Source: Syntrophomonas zehnderi OL-4 (lineage in GTDB: Bacteria; Bacillota; Syntrophomonadia; Syntrophomonadales; Syntrophomonadaceae). Taken from it: a stretch of 64,000 nucleotides of DNA. Shown here piece after piece: positions 1 through 7,508 of this stretch. Location of the stretch: positions 1 through 64,000 of the forward strand of contig NZ_CGIH01000038.1 in assembly GCF_000983115.1 (NCBI RefSeq), read 5' to 3'. How positions within the stretch are numbered: the first letter of the stretch is position 1; every line of letters starts with the position of its first letter. The notes under the pieces were generated by a model that did no database searches, was not told where the DNA came from, and saw only the letters and a program-made list of their open reading frames with translations. Position numbers and translations under genes: made by a program.

Positions 1-61
1 GGTATAGCCCTCCGCCTACAATCGCCATAATCAATATCTGATTGTAAAGGTCTAAGAACAT
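1..61 (-). CDS. M56/BlaR1-type membrane peptidase, N-terminal start only (cut by window edge)
   Basis: Only the first 20 codons are inside the window. They read as a hydrophobic start (MFLDLYNQILIMAIVGG) of the kind that opens the membrane region of BlaR1/MecR1-like zinc peptidases. It lies 8 bp downstream of the BlaI-type repressor on the same strand, and that pairing is the main reason for the call. In the family the sensor peptidase inactivates the partner repressor when a signal is sensed. With the body of the gene outside the window, the family is inferred from context rather than seen. Confidence 0.55.
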   Translation of the reverse strand, partial: MFLDLYNQILIMAIVGGGLY

Positions 62-69
62 ACAATCAC

Positions 70-438
70 CTACTTCTTTAGGCGCTTCATAAGCTTTTCA
101 ATGTCTTCTTTCGTTAAGTCGCCATTATCACATAAGGAATTTATAAACCCCAATACCGAACCTTTATGAACGTCGGCGATAAACTGCTTGGTTTCAAAAT
201 TTCGGTATTCCTGTTCCGTTATACACGGTTCGTAATAATTTGCCTTGCTAATTCTTGTTGCCTTGAGAATTCCTTTTTCCATTAGCCTGGCTAAAAACGT
301 AATGACCGTGCTTTGCTTCCAGTTATTATCTTCCGGCAAATTAGCAATGATCTCTCTGGTAGTAACGGGGTGTCCGGCTACCCATATGAATTCCATAATC
401 TGTTTTTCTGAATCTGACATTCGGTGAATTTTGTTCAT
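70..438 (-). CDS. BlaI/MecI/CopY-family transcriptional repressor
   Basis: A 122-residue winged-helix protein with the usual BlaI layout. The N-terminal helix-turn-helix covers about residues 5-75 (MSDSEKQIMEFIW, then the recognition region WKQSTVITFLARL) and a C-terminal dimerisation helix follows. Family members bind operators as dimers and are cleaved by a cognate M56 membrane peptidase; the start of such a gene lies 8 bp downstream. A GGAGG site precedes ATG 438. The target genes cannot be told from sequence alone. A candidate promoter with palindromic boxes lies at 2725-2777, but its link to this repressor is only a guess. Confidence 0.9.
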   Translation of the reverse strand: MNKIHRMSDSEKQIMEFIWVAGHPVTTREIIANLPEDNNWKQSTVITFLARLMEKGILKATRISKANYYEPCITEQEYRNFETKQFIADVHKGSVLGFINSLCDNGDLTKEDIEKLMKRLKK

Positions 439-513
439 GGAAACCTCCTTATAAAGCCCCCTGGTCTTAGTTTTAATATAACAATTTGCACTCTACTTAC
501 GTTTCGCCAAACG

Positions 514-1167
514 CTACTTAAAAACGTTAACTTGCTTTATTATGTCTAAACTATCTTTTTCCAATATATATAGAATCCAACTGTCTGTTCCGTCTTCATA
601 GCGATATGTCAGCAATACAATATTACCTTTCTCATTGTAAACAGCATTTCCGGCGTTATCATTGTTATCATTAAGTATGGTGTTAGGCAGTTCCTCTTTA
701 TCCACATGTTTTACTTCTTTGAATTCTTCTGTTCCTTTGGCATTAGATAATTCGTTTTTCTCGATATTATAGACATATGCGGAATTTTCAATGGCACTTA
801 TGTTTCCTAAAGCGATTTTTTCATTATTGGATTTGGCAATCGTGTAATCGCTGCCCTGCATTTTATTAAGTCCCAAAGACATGTTATCGATTGTATGGAT
901 AATGTTTTCTTTATCAAAATCGTAAATCAATATGCCGTTAAAATTTAATATAACTGCATATTGCTTGTACGCATAAATTAATTTAGGACCCGTTGCCCCG
1001 ATCGGCTGTTTTTTAATTGCCTCTATTATTTGATCATCCTTATTTAGATAACCCTCTAAATTTAATTCATTTGAGTTTTCTTTATCTGCTTGCTCGTTTG
1101 TACAACCTGCTGTTGCTATTAAAAAGATAGATACTAAAGCTATAAGAAAGGCCAGTTTCTTTCGCAT
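514..1167 (-). CDS. Putative lipoprotein of unknown function
   Basis: A 217-residue protein that opens with a type II signal peptide (MRKK, hydrophobic core, lipobox ATAGC), so it should be lipidated on Cys21 or thereabouts and anchored to the outer face of the membrane. The rest is polar and contains short beta-type stretches (LIYAYKQYAVILNFNG, GNIVLLTYRYEDG) that could form a small beta-propeller or stress-sensor-like domain. I recognise no family. A Shine-Dalgarno GGAG precedes ATG 1167. An imperfect palindrome (1194-1256) separates it from the amidase-like gene upstream on the same strand. Confidence 0.7.
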   Translation of the reverse strand: MRKKLAFLIALVSIFLIATAGCTNEQADKENSNELNLEGYLNKDDQIIEAIKKQPIGATGPKLIYAYKQYAVILNFNGILIYDFDKENIIHTIDNMSLGLNKMQGSDYTIAKSNNEKIALGNISAIENSAYVYNIEKNELSNAKGTEEFKEVKHVDKEELPNTILNDNNDNAGNAVYNEKGNIVLLTYRYEDGTDSWILYILEKDSLDIIKQVNVFK

Positions 1168-1193
1168 TACATAATGTCTCCTTTACTCGATTA

Positions 1194-1256
1194 TTATGGG
1201 GACACTTTAAAGTCTGTTTTTTTGCATGCCGTTTGAACTTTAAAATGTCCCCATAA
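1194..1256. repeat. REP-like inverted repeat
   Basis: Two 20-21 bp arms (1194-1213 and 1236-1256) pair with one mismatch. They begin TTATGGGGACA and end in TTTAAAGT, with a T-rich 22-nt loop. It lies between two minus-strand genes. Palindromes starting with TGGGGACA are typical of dispersed REP-type elements moved by IS200-like transposases. As a hairpin it could also act as a terminator. No second copy was found in this window. Confidence 0.5.
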
Positions 1257-1261
1257 TTTTA

Positions 1262-2426
1262 CTAATTATAATATCCAGTAATATGAATCTTGAGGTTTGA
1301 TATGCCTCCATATCTTGTGGAATAATATCCGGAATATGCGTTAGTATGTGCGGTTACCGTTGGGTCTCCTCCTGGAGTGTGCACTACAATAGAATGATAA
1401 TATTCACCTGAACTTGATAATTGAATTATATCTCCTGAATTTAAGCTGCCAAACGTGCTACTAACCTGCCCGTAAGGGCCTTTAGTAGTATTATTCAACA
1501 GAAAAGTTTGTAGCTCTCCAGCTCCTGTCCACGAAGAACTTCTATCATTTGCACTTCTGTAAAACCATCTATCACTGCCACTAATGCCAGTATTAGGAGA
1601 AGGGTAGAAGGGGGCACCTCCTCCATCATGTAAAACTTGAGAGGCATAGTTAGTGCAGTCCCCTCCCCCAGTCCGTGAAATTTGCGTAAGCAGGATTAAA
1701 TCCATTCCACCAATTATCCTGATACGTTCTCATCCCAGCACGCTCGCTGGATGTAAAGGTATGAAAGCTTTGCACCGATTTATTGTCCTCCGTAGCTTCT
1801 GCTATTAAGCCGTCGTTTTCTTTTTGTACATCTTTAAAGTAATTCTTTATATTTTCTTCAACCGTATTGTAATCGTAGGAAGCCTTAGTCTGCGTATTTA
1901 ATTGGAATTCTAAATTCAAATCAGCCGCCGATTGAGCTATCGTTGCATTAATCAAACTTCCTGAAGATAGATCATTGGACATTGCTGCGATTACTTTAAA
2001 TTCGTTTAAATCATCTTTCCCTAATATAATTTTATAACCTGCATTCAAAGAAGATTTTAAATCTCCATCAATATAAATATAATTTATATTGAGAAGAACT
2101 TCATATGAGTCATCTAATTTAGTCACTTTCGTATCTAAAATTTCACGGGACTGTAGCACAATTTTTCTCCCCGATAACTCTTGTTTTAGATTCATAATTT
2201 TTCTTTTATCTTGGATAAACTTTTTTAGTTCATCTGCATTTGTTGCTATTAAATCTTCCTTATAACTTTCCGGATCGGCAAAATCAGAAAATGTTGTATC
2301 GACAAAATTTATTGCATTTTCAATCGCTAAATCCTCGATCTCTTCTGCCGACGCACTTAAGCACCCTATGCTTAACACCATCACCATTGCCAACAACATT
2401 GAAACAATTTTCTTTGACTTCAGCAT
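1262..2426 (-). pseudogene. Secreted amidase-domain protein (Amidase_6-like), frameshifted
   Basis: Two overlapping minus-strand frames make one protein of about 390 residues. The first (start ATG 2426, site AAAGGAG) has a signal peptide (MLKSKK to ASAEE) and a helical pro-region, then enters the domain with YQDNWWNGFNPAYANFTDWG. The second frame continues GGDCTNYASQVLHDGG, the catalytic Cys block of the putative amidase domain, down to a stop at 1262, and includes a His in YHSIVVHTPGG. The frames meet at a run of five C on the plus strand (1665-1669). Removing one base restores WGGDCTNYAS. This is either a real inactivating frameshift or a homopolymer sequencing error. The function is probably hydrolysis of cell-wall amide bonds. 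Confidence 0.75.
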
Positions 2427-2972
2427 TTGAATTCACACTCCTTTTATTTTTCAAAGTGACTTCTCAGGTTTTTGCCCGCAAAAACCATATTTTAATTTGA
2501 AAGGCCCATTGGATTCACTCCCTCAACATACAGAGTTGATATTAACAGTTTTTTTGCGACAGTTTCTAAACGATGCTCCGCAGGCCCTTAACGGCAATTT
2601 TACTTCCTGTTTGCCGCATTTTAAAGTGACGGCTAAACTTTCGTCCTGCGCAAGTTTAGGTCCATAATCTATTTTTTGCATCTGACACTCGCTGTGTTTT
2701 TGCTCATGAAATCCGCCTCTTCTTATCTACGTGGTGTAATTCAATATTAATTTACAATATGTAGATTAATGTGTCAATACTTTTTGGAAAATAAAGTAGC
2801 AAAAAACAGAGAAAACAAATTGAGTTTCTTCTTGCCAAAAAAGCATTCCAGCTCATAGAGAAAAGATATGCGGCAAGAATGAAAAAAGGCCCGTCAGGGG
2901 AAGCGTAGGAAGAGGGTGCGCTCCCATGCGTGCCTATTGTGTTCCAGTCAGTGAATCACTTCAACTCGATAT
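2427..2972. other. Intergenic region, 546 bp, with a promoter and a terminator remnant
   Basis: No gene is visible. The part next to the amidase gene holds its ribosome-binding site. A candidate minus-strand promoter lies at 2725-2777. At about 2885-2940 the sequence resembles the terminator region downstream of the second M23 copy (16050-16110): AAAAGGCCCG at one end and GCCTATTGTGT at the other, with the stem decayed here. AT-rich accessory DNA therefore gives way to ICE-derived DNA at about 2885. Confidence 0.6.
2725..2777 (-). promoter_or_regulatory. Sigma-A-type promoter with two similar operator boxes
   Basis: On the minus strand TTGACA (2777-2772) and TAAATT (2754-2749) are separated by exactly 17 bp. 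Two boxes of the form TTACA-N3-[TC]GTAGAT lie at 2751-2766, between the -35 and -10, and at 2725-2741 in opposite orientation just past the -10. Each is an imperfect dyad, as expected for a dimeric repressor site. It faces the amidase-like gene about 300 bp away. The repressor is unknown. Confidence 0.5.
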
Positions 2973-3604
2973 CTACCATGCTGCCGTATAATTGGAGAAG
3001 TACAGCAGGGGGTCAACTCTGGTGCCGCCGACATAAACCTCAAAGTGCAGATGCGGGCCAGTGGACATTCCCGTGCTACCCACGAAGCCGATGGTCTGGC
3101 CCTGCTTCACCGTCTGCCCGACATCGGCGCTCATTTGGCTCATGTGGGCGTAAAGGGTCTTATTGCCGTTGCCGTGGTCGATGATAATATAGTTCCCATA
3201 GCCGCCTGCGTCGTAAGCTGTGGTTGTGACCACGCCGTCCGCGGCAGCCAATATTGCCGTTCCGTATCCCGCTCCGATGTCAATGCCGCTGTGGGTTTTG
3301 TAGACGCCCAGGATGGGGTGCAGCCTGGTGCCAAAAAAAGAGGTTACATAGTCGCTGTCGGCGCTGGGCCAGATATAAAAGCCCTCCGCAATTACCTCCG
3401 TTCCGTCCCCCAGGTGTCTCAACCCTGTGATCAGGGCCATAAAATACTGGTCGTATGAGCCGCTCAGAAGTTCTTTCAACAGTTCGTTCTGCTCGCTGTT
3501 AAAGCCGTAGATTTCTGCTTGTTCCCATGCGGTTCGCTGGGTAATGACGATATGCAGAATATGTTCGTACCATGTTTCCCCGTCGCTGTCGGTATGCGCC
3601 ACAA
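2973..3604 (-). pseudogene. ICE M23 peptidase (CD1108-like), C-terminal fragment
   Basis: The 209 residues match the C-terminal part of the intact gene at 16248-17531 almost residue for residue, including HSGIDIG, AADGVVTT, the HMSQMSA loop and the HLHFEVYVGG metal-ligand motif of M23 endopeptidases. Such proteins open the cell wall locally for conjugation. The match stops abruptly after MAHTDSDGETWYEH, where the intact copy continues upstream with IEIVAHTDSEG. From 3605 the DNA is an IS91-type transposase on the other strand. The N-terminal lysine/alanine-rich and transmembrane parts are gone, so it is a truncated duplicate. Confidence 0.85.
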
Positions 3605-4435
3605 TTCAACCACATTATTGAAAATATGCTGAGCTGGCATCACAGCGGGTTTAATGTCTATTGTGGACCAGCCATTAATCCAGGGGATCAAGAAGGGCTG
3701 GAAAAACTTGCTCAATATATTATTAGAGCTCCCCTCTCACAGGAAAGACTGATCTATATATCCGCATCCGAAGTGCCTGACGGTATTGCCAGAGTAATTT
3801 ATAGAGGCAAAAATAGCAGCGTTCGGGAAAGCTTTATGGCCCTTGACTGGTTGGCAAGACTTGTTACCTATATTCCCAATAAGGGAGAACAGCTGGTCAG
3901 ATATTACGGATATTATTCCAACAAGTCGCGGGGGATGCGCAAAAAAACCGAGATTGATGTAGAGATTCCGTCGTTGGTTGAATCTGATATTTCCAAAAAG
4001 GCCTTTCGCAGAAACTGGGCTCGCCTGATTCAAAAGATTTATCATACGGATCTATTACTCTGCCCTCAATGTAGTGGTCACATGCGAATTATATCCATTA
4101 TCGAAGATCTGTCTATCGTCAAGAAGATATTGATACATCTGGACCTGTGGGCAACTAAGAATCATGACCCTCCTCCCACATCTTCCGCTGATATAGAATA
4201 TGCCTGTCTGGCAGCTCCTTGCCATCCATGGCACTGCTGCACTAGTCCATCCATGGACGTCGCAAGTGTTCCGCTCTCCATCACGAACGAAGAGAACATC
4301 AGAAGTACCCGCAAAGTGAAAGCTCAAGAGGTGTCTTATGAGGAACTTCCTCAGCTAAGTTTTGATGAATTCTCTGATGATTATGTCATACCAATGCCGT
4401 TTGCCGATCCCTCCGTGGTTCTTTTGATGGCTTGA
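3605..4435 (+). pseudogene. IS91-family transposase, C-terminal fragment
   Basis: The plus-strand frame runs from the junction at about 3605 (FNHIIENMLSWHHSGFNVY) through LEKLAQYIIRAPLSQERL, VIYRGKNSSVRESFMALDW and LVTYIPNKGEQLVRYYGYYS to a zinc-ribbon-like LLCPQCSGHMRIIS. This is the C-terminal half of the Y2/HUH rolling-circle transposases of the IS91 group. The N-terminal catalytic half is absent. The native tail is also lost: after MPF (4403) the frame enters foreign sequence and stops at 4435, whereas the copy at 12021 keeps the natural ending. The fragment truncates an M23 gene on its left and abuts a gene leader on its right, so it marks a rearrangement. Confidence 0.82.
4273..4403 (+). 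repeat. 131-bp direct repeat, copy 1 (IS91 transposase 3' part)
   Basis: By eye identical to 12021-12151. It codes for the last residues of the transposase up to DDYVIPMPF. Both ends of the identity coincide with, or lie next to, breakpoints. The copies are in the same orientation about 7.7 kb apart, so recombination between them could delete or duplicate the block between. Confidence 0.85.
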
Positions 4436-4463
4436 TAATTTCTGTAAAATTTTCCTTCTATAT

Positions 4464-4493
4464 GTATAAGACAACTTATGAAATATTTTGCAA
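4464..4493 (-). promoter_or_regulatory. Orphan promoter, copy A of a shared leader motif
   Basis: On the minus strand TTGCAA (4493-4488), 18 bp, TTATAC (4469-4464), inside the longer pattern TGTTGCAAA-N13-TGTCTTATACAT seen again at 15227-15256 and, more loosely, at 4643-4672. Downstream is a GGAGGGAT site ending exactly where the IS91 fragment begins (4403/4404), so the gene it served has been removed. Confidence 0.5.
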
Positions 4494-4642
4494 CAGCTTG
4501 ATTAGTACTTTTAATGCTTTTTTACCCCCCAAGGGCAGGCCCCAAAAACTTCCAGTTGCGCAAAAAAGCCTGCCCCAAAAAGGGCAGCTTTATCTGCTTC
4601 GTTTCAGATTTATGAATTAACTTAATAATTGTTAATTGAGTG

Positions 4643-4672
4643 TTGCAAATTACGTCTCTTCTTGTCTATTAT
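4643..4672 (+). promoter_or_regulatory. Promoter of the lipoprotein gene, copy C of the shared leader motif
   Basis: TTGCAA (4643-4648), an 18-bp spacer and TATTAT (4667-4672), in the pattern TGTTGCAAA-N13-TGTCTATTAT. About 40 bp further is GGAGGG followed by ATGCGATATGG, a possible leader start in frame with the lipoprotein at 4771. Confidence 0.55.
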
Positions 4673-4770
4673 AGTAAAGAAGGCCTTTAAAAGGCATGAT
4701 GTTATTTATTGGAGGGATGCGATATGGCTGCCTCACATGCAAGCAAAAGTATTTTGGGATGGGCATGTAT

Positions 4771-5613
4771 ATGAAAAAAACAATTTGGTTGACCTTTTTG
4801 TAGGCTATGATGTTATTTTCCGGATGTGCGGATAAAAAGAATCCAGTCACAATACCCGATGCATCATCACCAGAAGGCATAATTAACAGTAAAGCAGCAC
4901 AAGCGCCAACTGAGCGGTCAACAGACAACAATACTCCAGAGAGTTATTTAGTAAGCCTGCTCAAGCACGACAATCTCAAGGTATCAGAGGATCTTATCTC
5001 GCAGTTTTTTAAATATTATCGTATGAACCCATATGAACTGGCCATGCTGCCCGCTTTTGCTTCCCCTGAACAAGCGGATTGGGATCAATTTACGCTTTAT
5101 ATCTATATGAACTTTGTTAGCCCAAGAAACGAGGCCAAATATGAAAACCTTGACGACGTGCTTACAAAAGAAAAATTTGCAAAAACGGTAAATAAGTATT
5201 TTGGAAGAATAAACTACACCGATCGAGGCTCTTCATACCTTACCTATGATAACGGTGTTTATTGCATAAAGCCCGGAGATACAATGAGACACGGCTATTA
5301 TCGCCTCACAAATATTTCGAAAGACACCGATGGTATCTATACGGCGGTATTTGATGGCTTGTTCTTCGGGGAATTGGAATCCTCCGACCTTTATGAGGAC
5401 GCCACGCCAAATATAAAGGCTATCAGAGATGCCGCTGGCACAACGGAAGCTATGCAGAAGGCTGAGTTTGAGAAAACCGTACTAGATATTTTCCTCAAGC
5501 CGAATTACAACCAAATACTCAGAATGACTGAAAAAGTCACTATTCAGTTTACATTATCCGGTGATGATACTTTCCCATTTGCATATAAGTCATGCAAGAT
5601 AACAAAATACTAA
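4771..5613 (+). pseudogene. Putative lipoprotein with an in-frame TAG inside the signal peptide
   Basis: The expected start ATG 4771 gives MKKTIWLTFL, then TAG at 4801-4803, then AMMLFSGCADKKN. The stop sits inside a textbook lipoprotein signal whose lipobox FSGC is intact beyond it. The remaining 268 codons from ATG 4807 are open to 5613, so decay is recent or the start has moved. Initiation at 4807 would leave a signal too short to work. The mature part is acidic and soluble, with no family I recognise; it contains GVYCIKPGDTMRHGYYRL and a C-terminal beta-rich stretch. It is driven by the promoter at 4643 and followed by a hairpin at 5682. Confidence 0.65.
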
Positions 5614-5681
5614 CTGTGCAGAATCATGACCGCCGGTGGTATTCTGACTGCCCGTTTACGGGCGGATGCTTACTGCAATAT

Positions 5682-5716
5682 AAAAGAGGCCGCCCCCTTG
5701 GGACAGCCTCTCTTTT
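5682..5716. terminator. Possible bidirectional terminator
   Basis: AGAGGC (5685-5690) pairs with GCCTCT (5706-5711), with A-rich sequence before and T-rich sequence after, between converging genes (the lipoprotein on plus, the M23 protein on minus). Confidence 0.6.
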
Positions 5717-5729
5717 GAGTACTGATTAT

Positions 5730-6580
5730 TTATCTGAATTGAATATGAAGATGAGGGCCGGTAGAGTTCCCTGAATTACCGCTGTAGCCAATGAGGTCCC
5801 CGCATTTTACAGCCTTGTTCGCAAGAACAACAGTTTCTTCCGAGTAATTATTGCCGCTTGAAGAATCCGGGCAATTCTCAACATAACTTGGCGTGGAATA
5901 GCCGTTCAGGCTGGACAGATGGCCATATTCAATATATGAAGGTGTTCTGCCGTCCGCTGTTTCCCACCCAGAAGCAGGCGTCAAGCGTGTTCCTCGCCCA
6001 AGACTGAGGTGCGAATCAGCGCTGGTTTGGGTATGTTTGCCCCAAATATATGCAAATTTAAAAGTGCCGTCACACATGGCGTAAACTGGAGTCCCAGTTG
6101 ACACAGAATAGTCTACATGGTTGCCGCCAGTAAAGTTATTGTTTTTATTTATGGGGTCTTTCATGATCTGGTCGGAAACAGGTGCTGTAGACAAATAGCC
6201 GGCATAAAAATACGCCCTCTTCTTTTGCGATCCAGAAATGTTGTACTCAATAAACGCATAGCTGTTAAACATCTGGCCGATATAGATGACTGTCTCCCCT
6301 CTTGAAACAGAACCGGCCGCCACATATCCGGTTGACGCAGGCCCGGTGTACGTTGTGCCGCTGGTGTTCACGTACCTGGTAAGATTCTGATTGGTGATAG
6401 TTGGCACCGACTCGGTAATGTTTACCGTGCTGGCGGGAACGTATCCTCTTTTCTTATTGGTTGTACCGGTGACGCTGTACTCGATATGAGCCCAGGTTCC
6501 CTCTTTCCAGATGGCGGTTACATTTTCGTTTTGGGATACGCTGCCTACCGAGGGGTAGGTGCTCGTGCTGGGACCGAGGA
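5730..6580 (-). pseudogene. SH3-like plus M23 peptidase protein, N-terminus lost
   Basis: The frame encodes two SH3-like repeats with parallel wording (GPSTSTYPSVGSVS, AIWKEGTWAHIEYSV and YTGPASTGYVAAGSVS, YIGQMFNSYAFIEYNI), then an M23-like domain with GGNHVDYSVSTGTPVYA, YGHLSSL and a terminal GPHLHIQF. The zinc-ligand histidines of HLH and the first HxxD-type motif are present, though the first reads NHVDY instead of HxGxD. It probably binds and cleaves peptidoglycan outside the cell. No signal peptide remains: upstream of about 6580 the frame enters a VirD4 remnant read out of frame. The open frame to 6644 is therefore artificial. Confidence 0.75.
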
Positions 6581-6621
6581 TTCGATCTTGGGGATGGTGC
6601 CGATCTCGTCCAGGTACATCA
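6577..6621 (-). pseudogene. VirD4/TraG coupling-protein remnant
   Basis: In the minus-strand frame this 45-bp piece reads MYLDEIGTIPKIESS. That is the Walker B region (hydrophobics, DE, then GxxPK) of type IV secretion coupling ATPases found in Tn1549-like elements. It is wedged between the end of the ribbon-helix-helix gene and the start of the M23 fragment. Two deletions must have removed everything else. Confidence 0.55.
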
Positions 6622-6933
6622 TAAGGTTTCATCGATCTCCGCATTGTAGGCGATGATGTTCATCATCATGGACATCTCCACGGCCAGCTTGAAAAGCAGC
6701 CTGGCCATCCGGTTCTCCGAACTTTCCACCACGCCGGCCATGGCGGAGGTAAGTGCGGCGGGCAGAAACTTCATGCTGTTTTCCGCGGAGATGTAGCCGC
6801 AGTAAAATAGAATGGCCTTCTCAATGAATTCGCTCTGGCTGCCGCAGTTGTCCTTTTGATACCACTCCTTGACCTGGCGCTGCGTTTCCGGGCGCATCCA
6901 CAGGGGAAATTTCTTCTTTTTCTCTTCCACCAT
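6619..6933 (-). CDS. Ribbon-helix-helix ICE accessory protein, C-terminus truncated
   Basis: A 104-residue protein with an N-terminal DNA-binding segment (FPLWMRPETQRQVKEWYQ, SQSEFIEKAILFYCGYI) typical of ribbon-helix-helix proteins that accompany relaxase or coupling genes of Firmicute ICEs. The C-terminal half is helical (MMMNIIAYNAEIDETL). It ends where the VirD4 scrap begins, and relatives normally continue further, so the tail is probably missing. ATG 6933 has a GGAGG site. A near-perfect inverted repeat (6959-6990) sits just upstream and could be its operator. Confidence 0.65.
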   Translation of the reverse strand: MVEEKKKKFPLWMRPETQRQVKEWYQKDNCGSQSEFIEKAILFYCGYISAENSMKFLPAALTSAMAGVVESSENRMARLLFKLAVEMSMMMNIIAYNAEIDETL

Positions 6934-6958
6934 TGTTTTCGACCTCCAATCCGGCGCA

Positions 6959-6990
6959 TAGGGGATCGCAACACCGGCCGCGATCCCCTA
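6959..6990. repeat. Inverted repeat upstream of the RHH gene (operator or oriT candidate)
   Basis: Arms TAGGGGATCGC (6959-6969) and GCGATCCCCTA (6980-6990) match perfectly around a 10-bp spacer, 26 bp before the RHH start codon. No T-run follows, so a terminator is unlikely. Confidence 0.6.
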
Positions 6991-7440
6991 TAAAATACTG
7001 TATTTACCTCCTTGACGCCGGTTTGCAGCTCCTGGCCCGACCCCCACGGGCAAGATCCGACCCCGGTATGAAACGTTCCTCAGCCCGCGTTGCGGGCTGA
7101 GGTGAGCCGAGGCGGGGGGCTGGGCGACCCCGCCTCTTTAACCTGCAAGATTTTCGACCCCATGGCTCACCCCCTCTCCCAAGGGAGGGGATATCCATCC
7201 CTTGGGCCGCTTTTGGATTGCCGCTCACAAAGCCTCGACACGGCCTGGGAAGCTGTTCATAGGTATACGGGTGCCATCCCTTTTGTCAAAGGGGCACACC
7301 GGGCGACACAGCCGCCAGATCCGCTCCTATTTGCCTCATGCTTATCCGGCCCCTGCTGCCGCCCTATTTGATGGCAGGCCGGGCCATTTCTCCACCCACT
7401 ATGGCCATTACGGATAAAAATGCATTCCTTCCGCAAAGCC

Positions 7441-7469
7441 TTGTTAAAAAGGAAAAAAATTGGTAAAAT
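7441..7469 (+). promoter_or_regulatory. Promoter of the HipA-like kinase gene
   Basis: TTGTTA (7441-7446), a 17-bp spacer, and TAAAAT (7464-7469), followed by GGGAGG and ATG 7509. Confidence 0.6.
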
Positions 7470-7508
7470 GATGTACTAACAATTTATATTTGAAGGGAGG
7501 GCATACGG

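Larger units (their letters stand above)
4436..4770. other. Intergenic region with two copies of a shared leader motif
   Basis: No coding sequence is supported. It holds one orphan promoter on the minus strand (4464-4493), one on the plus strand (4643-4672), and a GC-rich hairpin with 8-bp arms GGGCAGGC/GCCTGCCC (4533-4540 and 4568-4575). Confidence 0.5.
6934..7508. other. GC-rich intergenic region between divergent ICE genes
   Basis: 575 bp with several overlapping GC-rich open frames but none with a recognisable protein or a convincing ribosome-binding site. It contains an 11-bp-arm inverted repeat (6959-6990), a small hairpin CAGCCCGC/GCGGGCTG near 7080-7099, and the promoter of the HipA-like gene at its right end. 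It could include the transfer origin of the former element; this is not shown. Confidence 0.5.

Noticed and set aside
4451-4672. MITE flanked by imperfect inverted repeats
   Set aside because: The two similar ends face each other but each fits better as a promoter copy that recurs alone at 15227.
4801-4803. TAG read as pyrrolysine in the lipoprotein
   Set aside because: The codon lies in a signal peptide where a Pyl residue makes no sense, and no pyl genes are seen here; a mutation is simpler.
7004-7417. Several GC-rich open frames on both strands
   Set aside because: They overlap, have no ribosome-binding sites and no protein pattern; GC-rich DNA lacks stops.
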